A stretch of DNA of 41,217 nt from NCBI GenBank assembly GCA_003152015.1, contig PLZF01000112.1:1-41217 (forward strand), written 5' to 3'. The stretch comes from Acidimicrobiaceae bacterium (lineage in GTDB: Bacteria > Actinomycetota > Acidimicrobiia > Acidimicrobiales > RAAP-2). Under the pieces are notes generated by a model, which searched no databases, was not told the origin of the DNA, and worked only from the letters and a program-made list of their open reading frames with translations. Made by a program: the position numbers and the translations under genes. Shown one piece after another: positions 7,846 to 16,177 of this stretch (positions are counted from its first letter, which is position 1; every line of letters starts with the position of its first letter).

Positions 7846-8095
7846 GCCGCCGATGACAAGATCGTCTTCGACCGGTTCCACATCATGGAATACATGACCA
7901 AGGCGCTCGACACCGTTCGCAAACGGGAGAACTGTGTCCTTCATGCCCATGGCGACAAGGCCTTGGTCGGATCCAAGTACCTGTGGCTGTACTCCGAGGA
8001 GAACCTTCCCGAGCGCCACCACGAGCGCTTCGCCGCCCTGCGCAACGCCGATCTCAAGACGCCTCGGGCGTGGGCGATCAAGGAGAACCTTCGAC
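7846..8095 (+). pseudogene. ISL3-family transposase, internal fragment
   Basis: About 83 codons match the middle of ISL3-type transposases, including the DDE-region block KIVFDRFHIMEYMTKALDTV and the signature KYLWLYSEENLPERHHERF, ending at RAWAIKENLR. Neither start nor end of the gene is present, and similarity dissolves after about 8095. The rest of the interval up to the lldD stop at 8244 shows nothing else recognisable. Confidence 0.75.
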
Positions 8096-8243
8096 CCGTG
8101 GCAAGTGGACCAACCAGACGGTCGTCGGCTGATGCCGTAGCGCGGTGTCGTCGCACCTGCCCTGACCTGCGATGTCGGTGGTGGCGAGGCCTACGCCGGC
8201 CCTGGGTTCCCGGCCTCGACTGCAGGGGTCGCCCTCCTCAAGA

Positions 8244-9443
8244 TCAGCCCGCGTCGTCGACGTCGACCAGTGCGGACCGATCCAGGCCCCGGACGTCAGT
8301 GACGCCGGTGAGGCTGAGCGCCACCTCCATTTCGCTGCGCAGGATGCGCAGCACGTGGGTGACGCCCTTCTCCCCTCGGGCGGCGACGGCATAGGCCCAT
8401 GGTCGGCCGATCAGGCACGCCCGGGCGCCGAGGGCGAGCGCCTTCACCACGTCGAGGCCGCTGCGGATGCCACCGTCGACGAGCACTTCGGCCCGATCGC
8501 CGACGGCGTCGACGATCGCTGGGAGGGCCGTGATCGTCGACGGCACGTCGTCGAGCTGGCGTCCACCGTGGTTCGAGACGACGACCGCATCCGCGCCGCG
8601 GGTCACCGCCTCGCGGGCGTCCTGCGGGTCGAGGATCCCCTTGAGCACGAGCTTGCCGGCCCAGTTCTCGCGAACCCAGGCGAGGTCATCCCAGGTCACG
8701 CTGGGGTCGAACTGGCTGTCGACCCATTCCCGGAAGGCGCCGGGCGTGGACGCCCCCGGCACCGCCTTCTCGAGGTTGCCGAACGTGAGCGGTTTGCCCC
8801 CGACTGCGACGTCACGCACCCACGCCGGATGGAGGGCGAAGTCGAGGCCACGCAGCAGCTTCTTCGCGGTCGAGAGCGAGCTGGCCATGCCGTTGCGGAC
8901 ATCCCGGTAGCGGGCGCCCACCACGGCGAGGTCAACAGTGAGCACGAGCACGCTGCAACCCGCCGCCTGCGCACGGTGCATGAGATCCTCGGCGTAAGCG
9001 CGGTCGCGCATCACGTACAGCTGGTACCAGAACGGTCGGTCGGTCGCGGCGGCGACCTCCTCGATCCCACAGATCGACACGGTGGACTCACAGAAGGGAA
9101 CTCCGATACCGGCAGCGGCCCGGGCGGCCTGGACTTCGGCCCGCTGAGCGAACATGCCGGCCAGACCGACCGGCGCGAGCACGACCGGGAGGGAGAGTTC
9201 GTTGCCGAGGACCGTGGTCCCCAGCTTCCGCTCGGACACGTCACGCAACACTCGTTGCCGGAGGCGTATCCGGCGGAGGTCCGCCACGTTCGCGGCCATC
9301 GTCGCCTCCTCGTAGGCGCCACCGTCGATGTAGTCGAACAGCTGACGAGGCAGGCGGCGACGCGCTAGCTCGCGGTAATCGCGCACCGAGGCCGGGGCGA
9401 GCCCGAGCGGGCGATCACGACCAGTGAGGTTCATGAAGCCCAT
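8244..9443 (-). CDS. lldD: FMN-dependent L-lactate dehydrogenase (LldD-like)
   Basis: A 399-residue FMN-dependent alpha-hydroxy-acid dehydrogenase, nearly the same length as E. coli LldD and co-linear with it. It oxidises L-lactate to pyruvate and passes electrons to the respiratory chain from the inner face of the membrane. Visible landmarks are DYIDGGAYEEATM near residue 37, LAPVGLAGMFA, FWYQLYV, KGILDP, the catalytic His region VVSNHGGRQLDD, and the FMN-phosphate segment VDGGIRSGLDVVKALALGAR. Starts at ATG 9443 or ATG 9434 are both possible. It stands alone on the minus strand upstream of an ISL3 remnant. Other members of the family (glycolate or mandelate oxidising) cannot be fully excluded. 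Confidence 0.85.
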   Translation of the reverse strand: MGFMNLTGRDRPLGLAPASVRDYRELARRRLPRQLFDYIDGGAYEEATMAANVADLRRIRLRQRVLRDVSERKLGTTVLGNELSLPVVLAPVGLAGMFAQRAEVQAARAAAGIGVPFCESTVSICGIEEVAAATDRPFWYQLYVMRDRAYAEDLMHRAQAAGCSVLVLTVDLAVVGARYRDVRNGMASSLSTAKKLLRGLDFALHPAWVRDVAVGGKPLTFGNLEKAVPGASTPGAFREWVDSQFDPSVTWDDLAWVRENWAGKLVLKGILDPQDAREAVTRGADAVVVSNHGGRQLDDVPSTITALPAIVDAVGDRAEVLVDGGIRSGLDVVKALALGARACLIGRPWAYAVAARGEKGVTHVLRILRSEMEVALSLTGVTDVRGLDRSALVDVDDAG

Positions 9444-9975
9444 GCTGCCAGACCGTGAACACGGAAGTACAGACCCGAACCGAACTTGGACCGGACAACC
9501 CTTGAGTGAGGTGTGAACTGTACTGTTTGGTGGAAGCTCGGGTTATCGGAGGCCGAGCCCGAACCACGTGTTAGGGGTCGTGACGGGGCGAGCGCGTCAG
9601 TGCTGGTCAGAGCGTCATACGACTCAAGCGGCGCCAGCCCCAGGATGCCGAATGTGGGCCCGTCCGACTCGGTCTGTTTACCCTGAGTTTGACGTGACAG
9701 CGTCACACGGGACCACTCCGATTGGGTTCGTTTCGCCATGTCAGCCACCGATGCGCTGACGGGCTCGCGGGATAGTTCAGGGACGCCGAGCTTCGTCGCG
9801 TAGCGGGTTGAGCTCCCCTCCCACCAGTAGTCGTCGCGCTCGTGCGACCACGCACGTCAGCACGGCCAGACCGACCGAGTTGTCCTCTTCGAGGATCTGG
9901 TAATCCGTTCTTGCCCTACGCGGGAAGATTCACAGCAACGGGCGTCTCACGCCATCCTGACAGGTAGGGATCCGA
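9444..9975. other. Long intergenic region upstream of lldD, no gene recognised
   Basis: About 530 bp between the lldD start and a transposase remnant. Open frames exist on both strands but none shows recognisable similarity. The part next to lldD should hold its promoter, yet I see no TANNNT box at leaderless distance and no strong ribosome binding site. TTGGACCGGACAA near 9488 is only a weak inverted repeat. Confidence 0.3.
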
Positions 9976-10251
9976 TCCCCTCGTGCGAACGCGTTCGCCG
10001 AGCGGTTCGTCGGCACGGCACGAGGCGAGCGTCTCGACCGGATACTGGTCTTCCATCGCCGCCAGCTCGAAACGGTCCTCAGCGAATTCATCGATCACTA
10101 CAACCGACATCGTCCGCACCGCTCTCTCGGTCAGCAGGCACCGCTCGTGGTGGAGAAGGTGCCACTGCGGATCGGCGACCCAGATCCAGCATGACTACGA
10201 AGGAGCGATGAGCTCGGCGGCCTCATTCACGAGTACCGACTCGTCGCATGA
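9976..10251 (+). pseudogene. rve-type transposase, C-terminal remnant
   Basis: 9985-10194 encodes NAFAERFVGTARGERLDRIL, then FIDHYNRHRPHRSLGQQ: the third catalytic acidic residue region and tail of an IS481/IS3-type transposase. After one frameshift near 10195 the expected C-terminus DELGGLIHEYRLVA appears and stops at 10251. It is related to but distinct from the transposase at 5716-6801. The N-terminal two thirds are missing. Confidence 0.75.
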
Positions 10252-10393
10252 GCTGGTGGGACGGGGTTCTCGGCACCCACAGGGCCCGGGCAGCCGCCTC
10301 GAGGCGGAGGTGTCGGTGGTCCCCGTCGGGCCCTTCGTTCCTTCCTCCTCATCCCGCCCAGGTGCTCGAGGAACCGCCGGGGAGCGGATGGCG

Positions 10394-11587
10394 TCAGCCG
10401 AGCCCGCGCAACATGACGTTCCAGTAGAAGGCGGGCAGCCCGTAGCGCTTCAGCAGCCACATGTCGTAGCGCTCGCGCTTTGTATCGATGACAGGGATCG
10501 TCGGGTGCGGAGCGAGACTGTAGTCGAACTCGGCAAGCAGCATCTTGCCCCGGGCCGTCGTGAACGGGCAGGCGGCGTAGCCGTCGTAGCGGGCGGACGG
10601 CCCGCGCCCCGACAAGAAGGCGAGCACGTTGGCGACGACCACCGGGGCCTGGCGCCGGATCGCGGCACCGGTCTTCGACGTCGGGGCGTCGCAGACGTCA
10701 CCCAGAGCGAAGACTTCCGGGTGGCGGGGATGCACGAGGTGGTGGCGATCGACGGGCACCCAGCCGAACGGGCTCTGGCCACTGAGCGCGCTCTCGCGCA
10801 CGAACGCGGGAGCGCGCTGGGGCGGGGCGACGTGCAACAGGTCGTAGCGAAGCGCCTCGCGCACCTTGCCCCCCGGGCCGGTCGTCTCGAAGGTCGCCTG
10901 GCGCGCGTCGGGGTCGACCTCGACGAGCTCGTGGCCGAAGCGGGTCTCGATCCCGTAGCGCTCGACGACGCCCTCGAGTACGGCGGCGAACTCCGGCACG
11001 GCGAAGATCCCGCCGGCGCCCGTCGCGTAGGTCACCCGCGCACCATCGAGGGCGCCGGTGCGCCGCCAGTGGTCGCAGGCCAGGTAGGCGGCCTTCTGCG
11101 GGGCACCCGGGCACTTGATCGGCGAGCCCGGGGCGGCGAAGACCGCCTCGCCGCCGCGGAAGCGCCGGACGAGCTCGAAGGTCTTCGGGGCGAGTTCGGC
11201 GCTGTAGTTCGACGTCGCGTGCGGTGTCGCCATCGCCTCGGCGAGCCCCGGCACCAGGTCCCAGGCAAGCTCGAGACCGGGGCAGAGCACGAGCACGTCA
11301 TAGCCGATACGGGCGCCGCCCGCCGTGGCGACGAGGCGGGCGTCGGGGTCGAGCTCGACCGCTGCGTCCTGCACCCAGCGCACCCCCTTCGGCACGACGG
11401 CGGCCTCGGATCGCCGGCTGCGCTCCACGGGGACGACCCCACCCCCGACGAGGGTCCACAGCGGCTGGTAGTAATGCACGCTGGCCGGCTCAATGAGGGC
11501 GACGTCCTCCTCGCCGGCCCGGCGCAACCGGGCGGCGACGCTGATGCCCGCGCTACCGCCCCCGACGATGACGATCCGATGGTGCAT
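10394..11587 (-). CDS. sqr: Sulfide:quinone oxidoreductase, type II
   Basis: A 397-residue FAD enzyme that oxidises sulfide and reduces quinone at the membrane surface. It is co-linear with mitochondrial-type (type II) SQR: FAD-binding IVGGGSAGISVAARL at the N-terminus, HYYQPLWTLVGGG, then the two redox-active cysteines, Cys159 in IKCPGAPQKA and Cys340 in YAACPFTTARGKML, about 181 residues apart. GDVCDAPTSKTGAA and the C-terminal amphipathic segment LPAFYWNVMLRGLG are also typical. GGGAGGG lies 6 nt before ATG 11587, so I prefer this start to the GTG at 11611. It stands alone on the minus strand. In heterotrophs the enzyme detoxifies endogenous or environmental sulfide and supplies electrons. 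Confidence 0.9.
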   Translation of the reverse strand: MHHRIVIVGGGSAGISVAARLRRAGEEDVALIEPASVHYYQPLWTLVGGGVVPVERSRRSEAAVVPKGVRWVQDAAVELDPDARLVATAGGARIGYDVLVLCPGLELAWDLVPGLAEAMATPHATSNYSAELAPKTFELVRRFRGGEAVFAAPGSPIKCPGAPQKAAYLACDHWRRTGALDGARVTYATGAGGIFAVPEFAAVLEGVVERYGIETRFGHELVEVDPDARQATFETTGPGGKVREALRYDLLHVAPPQRAPAFVRESALSGQSPFGWVPVDRHHLVHPRHPEVFALGDVCDAPTSKTGAAIRRQAPVVVANVLAFLSGRGPSARYDGYAACPFTTARGKMLLAEFDYSLAPHPTIPVIDTKRERYDMWLLKRYGLPAFYWNVMLRGLG

Positions 11588-11959
11588 CGCTGCCCTCCCA
11601 GACACTGGCACTAATCATGACTAGATAAGTCAACATTATGCTCAATGGCATACGTGCGCAAGCGCGCTCGTCATCCGCCCTGCCGCCCACGACGGTCCGA
11701 TCCGCAGGCGAAGCGTGTCCCTGTCCCGTTCGACCGCGCTAGCGGAGACCGCGAGCCACCGCCCGTCACCGGCGAAGCGCCCCCGGACCGCCTCGAGCGG
11801 GCGCGAGACGCCAACGGGCGGTGCGGGCGGCCCTATTCAGGCCGGGCTACCCCTTGTAGACCACTCTGTTGGACTCAACTCAAGAAGCGGGGGAGGAAGG
11901 AAGCGCCACGAGCGGAGTTACGGGAAAGCGGCGTTTCCGAGTCGGGGCTTTCGGCCCTA
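11588..11959. other. sqr upstream region and flank of IS630 insertion
   Basis: The first 50 bp on the sqr side contain CTAATCATGACTAG (11611-11624), a near-perfect palindrome with one mismatched pair, and TTGACT on the minus strand at 11628-11633, possibly a -35 box. This could be a repressor site for sqr, but that is inference. The remaining ~300 bp up to the IS630 end contain no recognisable gene. Confidence 0.35.
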
Positions 11960-13125
11960 GTGCCTCCCCGCAGTAGTTCTATGAACATAGTGAGCTGATC
12001 CATATCGTCGGCCCGGGTGGTCAAGATGTGGATCGTGGAACCCTTGGTAGTGAGCGTCCAAGAGCGTGACCAGCTCGAACGACGGGTGCGAGCGCAGACA
12101 ACCCTCATCGGGATCGACAACGAGCAGAAGTGGTCCTGCTGCTGGCGGCCGACGGAGTTCCGGGCGCGAAGATCGCACCATTGGTGGGGCTCTCCGAACA
12201 GTCGGTGTGCAAGTGGCGGCGCCAGTTCTTTGAGGCTGGCATCGAGGGGCTCAATGACGCACCTCGCTCGGGACGCCCCCTCGTCTACGGACCGACAGAT
12301 CGTTTGGTGCTTATGGCCAAGGTGACCGAGGAGCACCCCCGAGGTCTCCTCGCAATGGAGCCACTCCGAGTTGGCCGACGCCATGACTACCGCAGGGATC
12401 GACATCTCGGCATCCCAGATCGGTCGGATCCTTGCCGCCGACGACGTGAAGCCGCACCGGGTCGATGGATGGCTGACCAGAAGGGACAGCCCCGAGTTCT
12501 GGGAGCGTGCCGCCGACGTCTGTGGGCTCTACCTCGCACCACCGAAGAACGCCGTGGTGCTGTCCATCGACGAGCAGACAGGCATACAAGCGAAGAGTTG
12601 CAAGCACCCGACCCAGCCGGTCCGATCCGGTCGACCAGCACGGCGGGAGTCCGAGTACGTCCGTCACGGCGCTGCTTCACTGATCGCCGCCTTGGACGTT
12701 GCAATTGGCAAGGTGATGGCGACCGGCATCGAGCGCAACAACTCGATCACCTTCACCGCGTTCCTTGAAGAGATCGAGATGAGCATCAACTCTGACCTCG
12801 CCATCCACGTCGTGATGGACAACGGGAGTTCTCACACCACCAAAGCCACCAAAGCCTCCAAAGCCTGGCTGGACGACCACCCACGGTTCGTCGTCCACCA
12901 CACACCGGTTCACGCCAGTTGGCTTAATCAGGTCGAAGCGTGCTTCTCGATCCTGACCCGCAAACGGTTGCGCAGAGGGGAGTTCGAGTCACGACAAGAA
13001 CTCGTCGACAAGATGCTGGCGTTCATCGACCACTACGGCACTACCGCCACGCCCTTCAAATGGGTCTACGACGCCAAGACCAAAGCCGCATGATCCATGT
13101 TCAAGGGACTTCTGCGCGGCACCAC
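11960..13125 (+). mobile_element. IS630-family insertion sequence with TA duplication
   Basis: The ends are inverted repeats over about 29 bp (left GTGCCTCCCCGCAGTAGTTC; right, on the other strand, GTGGTGCCGCGCAGAAGTCC; both then reach TTGAACAT or ATGAACAT). TA directly abuts both tips (11958-11959 and 13126-13127), the hallmark target duplication of IS630/Tc1-type elements. The element is 1166 bp with one transposase gene, itself frameshifted. Its right tip lies in the stop codon of the neighbouring heme gene. Confidence 0.88.
12026..13093 (+). pseudogene. IS630-family transposase with two frameshifts
   Basis: A DDE transposase in three frame segments. The N-terminus is VEPLVVSVQERDQLERRVRA. 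After a one-base loss at a CCC near 12103 comes the helix-turn-helix part RAEVVLLLAADGVPGAKIAP and WRRQFFEAGIEGLNDAPRSG. After a shift at the C5 run 12336-12340 comes the second HTH and catalytic core: SASQIGRILAADDVKPH, first Asp in VVLSIDEQTGIQA, second Asp in IHVVMDNGSSH, and Glu in HASWLNQVEACF. Removing one C at the second site and adding one at the first restores a single protein of usual length. It is inactive as written, unless the indels are sequencing errors. Confidence 0.85.
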
Positions 13126-14516
13126 TAGTGAGGTAGGGCGCCAGGCCAGACCTTCCGGCCCGCGTCCCGGGCCTGGCGCACGCAGGCGGCGATCCCCACG
13201 CCGCGCATCGACGCGCCGGTCACGACCACGCCGGGCGCACCCACCGCCAGCGCGGCGTCGATGCGGTCGGCCCGGGCCAGGTGGCCCGGGCCATACTGCG
13301 GGAACGAGCGATCCCACCGGTCAACCCGCCACTGGACCGGGGCCTCGGTGACGCCGACGGCCTGCTTGAGCTCGCCGTGGAGAAGGTCGACGAGATCATC
13401 GTCGGAGAGGGCGGCGGGGCGGTTGTCGCCGTGGCGGCCGGCCGAGCAGCGCATGATCACCCGGCCGGGTGGGTGCAGCGCGGGCCACTTCGATGACACG
13501 AACGTGCACGCGGTCATCAGCCATCCTTCGCTGCGCGGGACGACGAAGCCGCTGCCGCTGAGTGGGCGCGGGAGCGCGGCCTCCCTGTAGGCCAGGGTGG
13601 CGACCGCGACCGAGGAGTACACGACCCCCGCCAGCCCGAGCGACGCGACGGGGCTGACCTCGGCAAGGAGGGGTGCGGTGACGAATGCGGGGGCGGTGAG
13701 GACCACGCCGTCGACGGGCCTGTCGAGCGGGTCGAGGCGCCAGCGACGGCCGTCGCGGCCAAGCTCGGTGACCGGGGTGCCGGTGCGCAGCTCGACGCCC
13801 GCGGCCCGCAACTCCTCGACCAGCCGGTCCACCAGGCGCTCGAGGCCTCCCCGCAGCGAGATGAACAGTGGCCCGAGCGACGACGGTTCGGGGACCTTGC
13901 GCCGGTGGCCCCGCAGGCCGAGCAGAAGGCTGCGGCTGCCCGACGCGAGCGCCTCGATGTCGGGCGCGGTGGCTCTCAGGCTCAGGCTGTCTGCCCGGCC
14001 CGCGTTGATGGCTGACAGCAGCGGGCCGACCAACCGGTCGACCACCTCGAGGCCGAAGCGCCCGCCGATCACCTGCGCGATCGTGGGGTCGCTGCCGTGG
14101 TTGTGTCGCGGGAGGACGAGGTCGAGGCCAGCCCGGGCGATCCCGGACGGCGAGAGGATCCCGGAGCGCAGTAGCGGTAGCACCTGGGAGGGCACCCCGC
14201 GAACGAGACCCTCAGGCAGCGGTCTCAGCCTCCCCCGGGCGTACACGCTGGCCCCGGCGGCGGCGGGCGATACGATCTGAGGCCCGAGGCCCAGCTCCCG
14301 CATGAGCTCGCCCGCCCACGGCACGCGGGCCAGGATCGCGTCGGGGCCACAATCGACCGGGACGCCGGCGAACTCGGTGGTGGTGATCTTGCCGCCGAGG
14401 CGGTCGCCGGCCTCGAGGAGGACGACGCCGGGCGCGTTCCCCCCCCGGCTGAGTTCGTAGGCCGCGGCCAGGCCGGTGATGCCGCCGCCGACGACCGCAA
14501 TCGTCGCCCCGGTCAC
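13125..14516 (-). CDS. cgoX: Protoporphyrinogen/coproporphyrinogen III oxidase (HemY/CgoX)
   Basis: A 463-residue FAD-dependent oxidase of the HemY fold, normal length for the family. In actinobacteria this enzyme oxidises coproporphyrinogen III to coproporphyrin III in the coproporphyrin-dependent heme pathway. The dinucleotide-binding motif VVGGGITGLAAAYEL opens the protein, LLEAGDRLGGKI follows, and VTGASMRGVGIAACVRQARD is the typical FAD-closing C-terminus. I take GTG 14516 as the start; a longer frame to 14564 adds 16 residues without similarity. The stop TAG uses the TA target duplicate and first base of the IS630 element, so the protein end is unchanged by the insertion. It lies downstream of a radical SAM gene on the same strand, about 380 bp away. 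Confidence 0.88.
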   Translation of the reverse strand: MTGATIAVVGGGITGLAAAYELSRGGNAPGVVLLEAGDRLGGKITTTEFAGVPVDCGPDAILARVPWAGELMRELGLGPQIVSPAAAGASVYARGRLRPLPEGLVRGVPSQVLPLLRSGILSPSGIARAGLDLVLPRHNHGSDPTIAQVIGGRFGLEVVDRLVGPLLSAINAGRADSLSLRATAPDIEALASGSRSLLLGLRGHRRKVPEPSSLGPLFISLRGGLERLVDRLVEELRAAGVELRTGTPVTELGRDGRRWRLDPLDRPVDGVVLTAPAFVTAPLLAEVSPVASLGLAGVVYSSVAVATLAYREAALPRPLSGSGFVVPRSEGWLMTACTFVSSKWPALHPPGRVIMRCSAGRHGDNRPAALSDDDLVDLLHGELKQAVGVTEAPVQWRVDRWDRSFPQYGPGHLARADRIDAALAVGAPGVVVTGASMRGVGIAACVRQARDAGRKVWPGALPH

Positions 14517-14892
14517 GCCGTCGCCCTGGCGTGGTCCGGCCCGACCGCAGGAAGGTTGGCGCACGGGCCAACGCTGTCGTTGGGCGACGTCGTGCGGGCC
14601 AGGGCGACGCCGGCCACGCCTCCCGCCGGGCAGCTCACAGCGGTGGGGACGGCGTCGACGGGTTCGCGAGGCCGAGGCGCCGCCGCGACGGGGTGGCCCG
14701 AACGTCCCGCAGCGGCCCCGCGTCCAGGACGGGACGTAGCGGACAGGGCGCCTCGGCCGCTGACGTCATGGCCGGTCTTCACCGGTCCGTTCGCCTGCGG
14801 CGTCGACCGGGCGGGCGCACTCGCGTTGCCGGTGTGTCCCGTTGTTGCCGCGCTGGTACCCGCGCCGCATCGATGGGATGCACGGCGAGGGG
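14517..14892. other. Very GC-rich gap between cgoX and radical SAM gene
   Basis: About 375 bp. Open frames of ~130 codons exist on both strands, but both are rich in Ala, Pro, Gly and Arg with no recognisable motif, as expected by chance at this GC content. I see no clear promoter or terminator. Confidence 0.3.
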
Positions 14893-16068
14893 TCACGGTG
14901 GTGACTGGTGGCTTCTATGCGTTGAGGCCTGCATTCCGCGACCGGTGATGACGGGATCCGAACGATCCCCCCTTGGCTCGTAGGCGCATGTCGGGTCGGC
15001 GGCGAGCGGATCACCGGTCGCCGCCCACGCCCGGGCTCTGCTCCCCCCACAGATCTCGAGGAATTCGCACCGTCCGCACTTGCCGCCGCGTTGAGCGGGG
15101 TCTCGGAGCGCCCGGAACACGGGGTGGTCTTGGTACCAGTGACGGAGCGGCCGGTCCCGTACGTTCCCGACGGTGAGCGGGAGAAACCCCGACGGCTGGA
15201 CTTCACCGACATGTGAGACGAAGCAGAAGCCGTTCCCGTCGGTCACTCCGGGTGCCACCGGCAGGTTGAGCTGGGCTCGCACCCGGCGGTACTGGGGAGC
15301 TTCGACCGTTCGAACCGTGAAGGAGAACTCACCGGAGGCGAGCCAGTGGAGCGCGAGCTCTTCTTGGTCAGCCGTGAGCATGTCTGCTGCTTGCGCACGA
15401 CCGGTCGTGACGAGGAAGAAGAGGGTCCAGCTGGCCACCCGCCCGTCGAGTAGCCGGGCGATAGCGGGGAGTTCCGTGATGTTCCGTCTCGAGACTGTGG
15501 TGGCGATCTGCAACCGGGCTCCGAGTGCGCAGACCGCGTCGATCGCTCGCCAGGTCCGCTCGAAGTGCCCTTCGACCCCGCGGAATGCGTCGTGAGTGGC
15601 AGGCGTCGCACCATCCAGGCTGAGGTGGATGGTCCCCGTGCCGGCCGCGACTGCCCGTTCGAGCGCTCCGGACCGCAGCCGTCCCGTCACCGATGGGGAG
15701 AAGCCCACGTACATCCCCGTGCTCGCGACGTGGGCGACGAGATCGAAGATGTCGGGCCGGGCGAGTGGGTCGCCGCCGGTGAGAACAAAGACCCGGGTGC
15801 CCATCGCGGCGGCCTCGTCCACCAGCGTGGCACCTTCCTCTGTGGACAACTCTCGAGTATCGCGGTGGTGCTGTGCGTCGGCGCGGCAGTGAACGCACCG
15901 CAGTGGGCAGGCACGGGTGACTTCCCATGCGAGCGTCATCGGAGCTCGGGAGAAATCCCGGCGGAGAGCCCCTCCAAGTGGATTGGCTCGCGTCTGCCCC
16001 TGCGCTCCATCGGTCTGTGCTCCATCAGGCACAGGCCGCATTTCCGCATCGACGATCGGACGCGCCAA
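14893..16068 (-). CDS. Radical SAM/SPASM protein, heme-maturase-like (TIGR04053/AhbD type)
   Basis: A 391-residue radical SAM enzyme. The 4Fe-4S/SAM motif is TRACPLRCVHCRADAQ (C-x3-C-x2-C), followed by the GGD element VLTGGDPLARPDIFDL and the SAM-contact LSLDGATPATHDAFRG. A SPASM-type C-terminal region carries additional cysteines (GFCFVSH; GGKCGRCEFLEICGGSRARA; DPTCAY) for auxiliary clusters. The pattern RDFSRAP-MTLAWEVTRACPL fits the actinobacterial TIGR04053 group, related to AhbD/NirJ heme-maturation enzymes. The TTG start has GGGAG 6 nt upstream. It shares strand and neighbourhood with cgoX and is divergent from heme A synthase. I infer a role in oxygen-independent heme synthesis or modification; a peptide-modifying role is possible, but no precursor gene is visible. 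Confidence 0.82.
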   Translation of the reverse strand: MARPIVDAEMRPVPDGAQTDGAQGQTRANPLGGALRRDFSRAPMTLAWEVTRACPLRCVHCRADAQHHRDTRELSTEEGATLVDEAAAMGTRVFVLTGGDPLARPDIFDLVAHVASTGMYVGFSPSVTGRLRSGALERAVAAGTGTIHLSLDGATPATHDAFRGVEGHFERTWRAIDAVCALGARLQIATTVSRRNITELPAIARLLDGRVASWTLFFLVTTGRAQAADMLTADQEELALHWLASGEFSFTVRTVEAPQYRRVRAQLNLPVAPGVTDGNGFCFVSHVGEVQPSGFLPLTVGNVRDRPLRHWYQDHPVFRALRDPAQRGGKCGRCEFLEICGGSRARAWAATGDPLAADPTCAYEPRGDRSDPVITGRGMQASTHRSHQSPP

Positions 16069-16155
16069 ATCGAACTCCCATCTCTTTTCTGGCGAGCGGC
16101 TGGCGCACGACGCGAGACCTCGGCTCCGGCAGCTTCCATTTCAATTTCATTATTG

Positions 16156-16170
16156 TAAACGTGTAGTTTA
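16156..16170 (+). promoter_or_regulatory. Inverted repeat TAAAC-N5-GTTTA in divergent promoter
   Basis: This AT-rich perfect 5-bp inverted repeat lies 8 bp before the ctaA start, in the 110-bp gap shared with the divergent radical SAM gene. TAGTTT at 16164-16169 overlaps it and is placed like a leaderless -10 box for ctaA. A regulator binding here could control both genes. Confidence 0.5.
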
Positions 16171-16177
16171 GCGCTCT

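Noticed and set aside
8172..9368. 398-codon plus-strand open frame opposite lldD
   Set aside because: Antisense shadow of a well-conserved enzyme; no domain similarity.
9431..9748. 105-codon minus-strand frame upstream of lldD
   Set aside because: It overlaps the lldD start out of frame, shows no similarity and has no promoter or ribosome site.
9983..11614. Long plus-strand open frame (543 codons) opposite sqr
   Set aside because: It is antisense to a fully conserved SQR with intact catalytic residues. It has the Arg/Gly/Ala/His-rich composition of a high-GC shadow frame and no recognisable motif beyond a fragment of the transposase region in another frame.
12330..12350. Programmed frameshift in the IS630 transposase at CCCCC
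   Set aside because: Some IS630 elements do use frameshifting, but this gene needs a second, opposite shift near 12103, so decay or indel error is more likely.
14513..14948. Overlapping ~130-codon open frames on both strands between cgoX and the radical SAM gene
   Set aside because: Both have chance-like Ala/Pro/Gly/Arg composition, no motif and no good start; typical of very GC-rich spacers.
8244..16068. Mycofactocin-type system (radical SAM protein plus FMN alpha-hydroxy-acid dehydrogenase)
   Set aside because: The dehydrogenase is co-linear with LldD rather than MftD, the two genes are 5 kb apart with IS elements between, and no MftA precursor, MftB, MftE or MftF is present.
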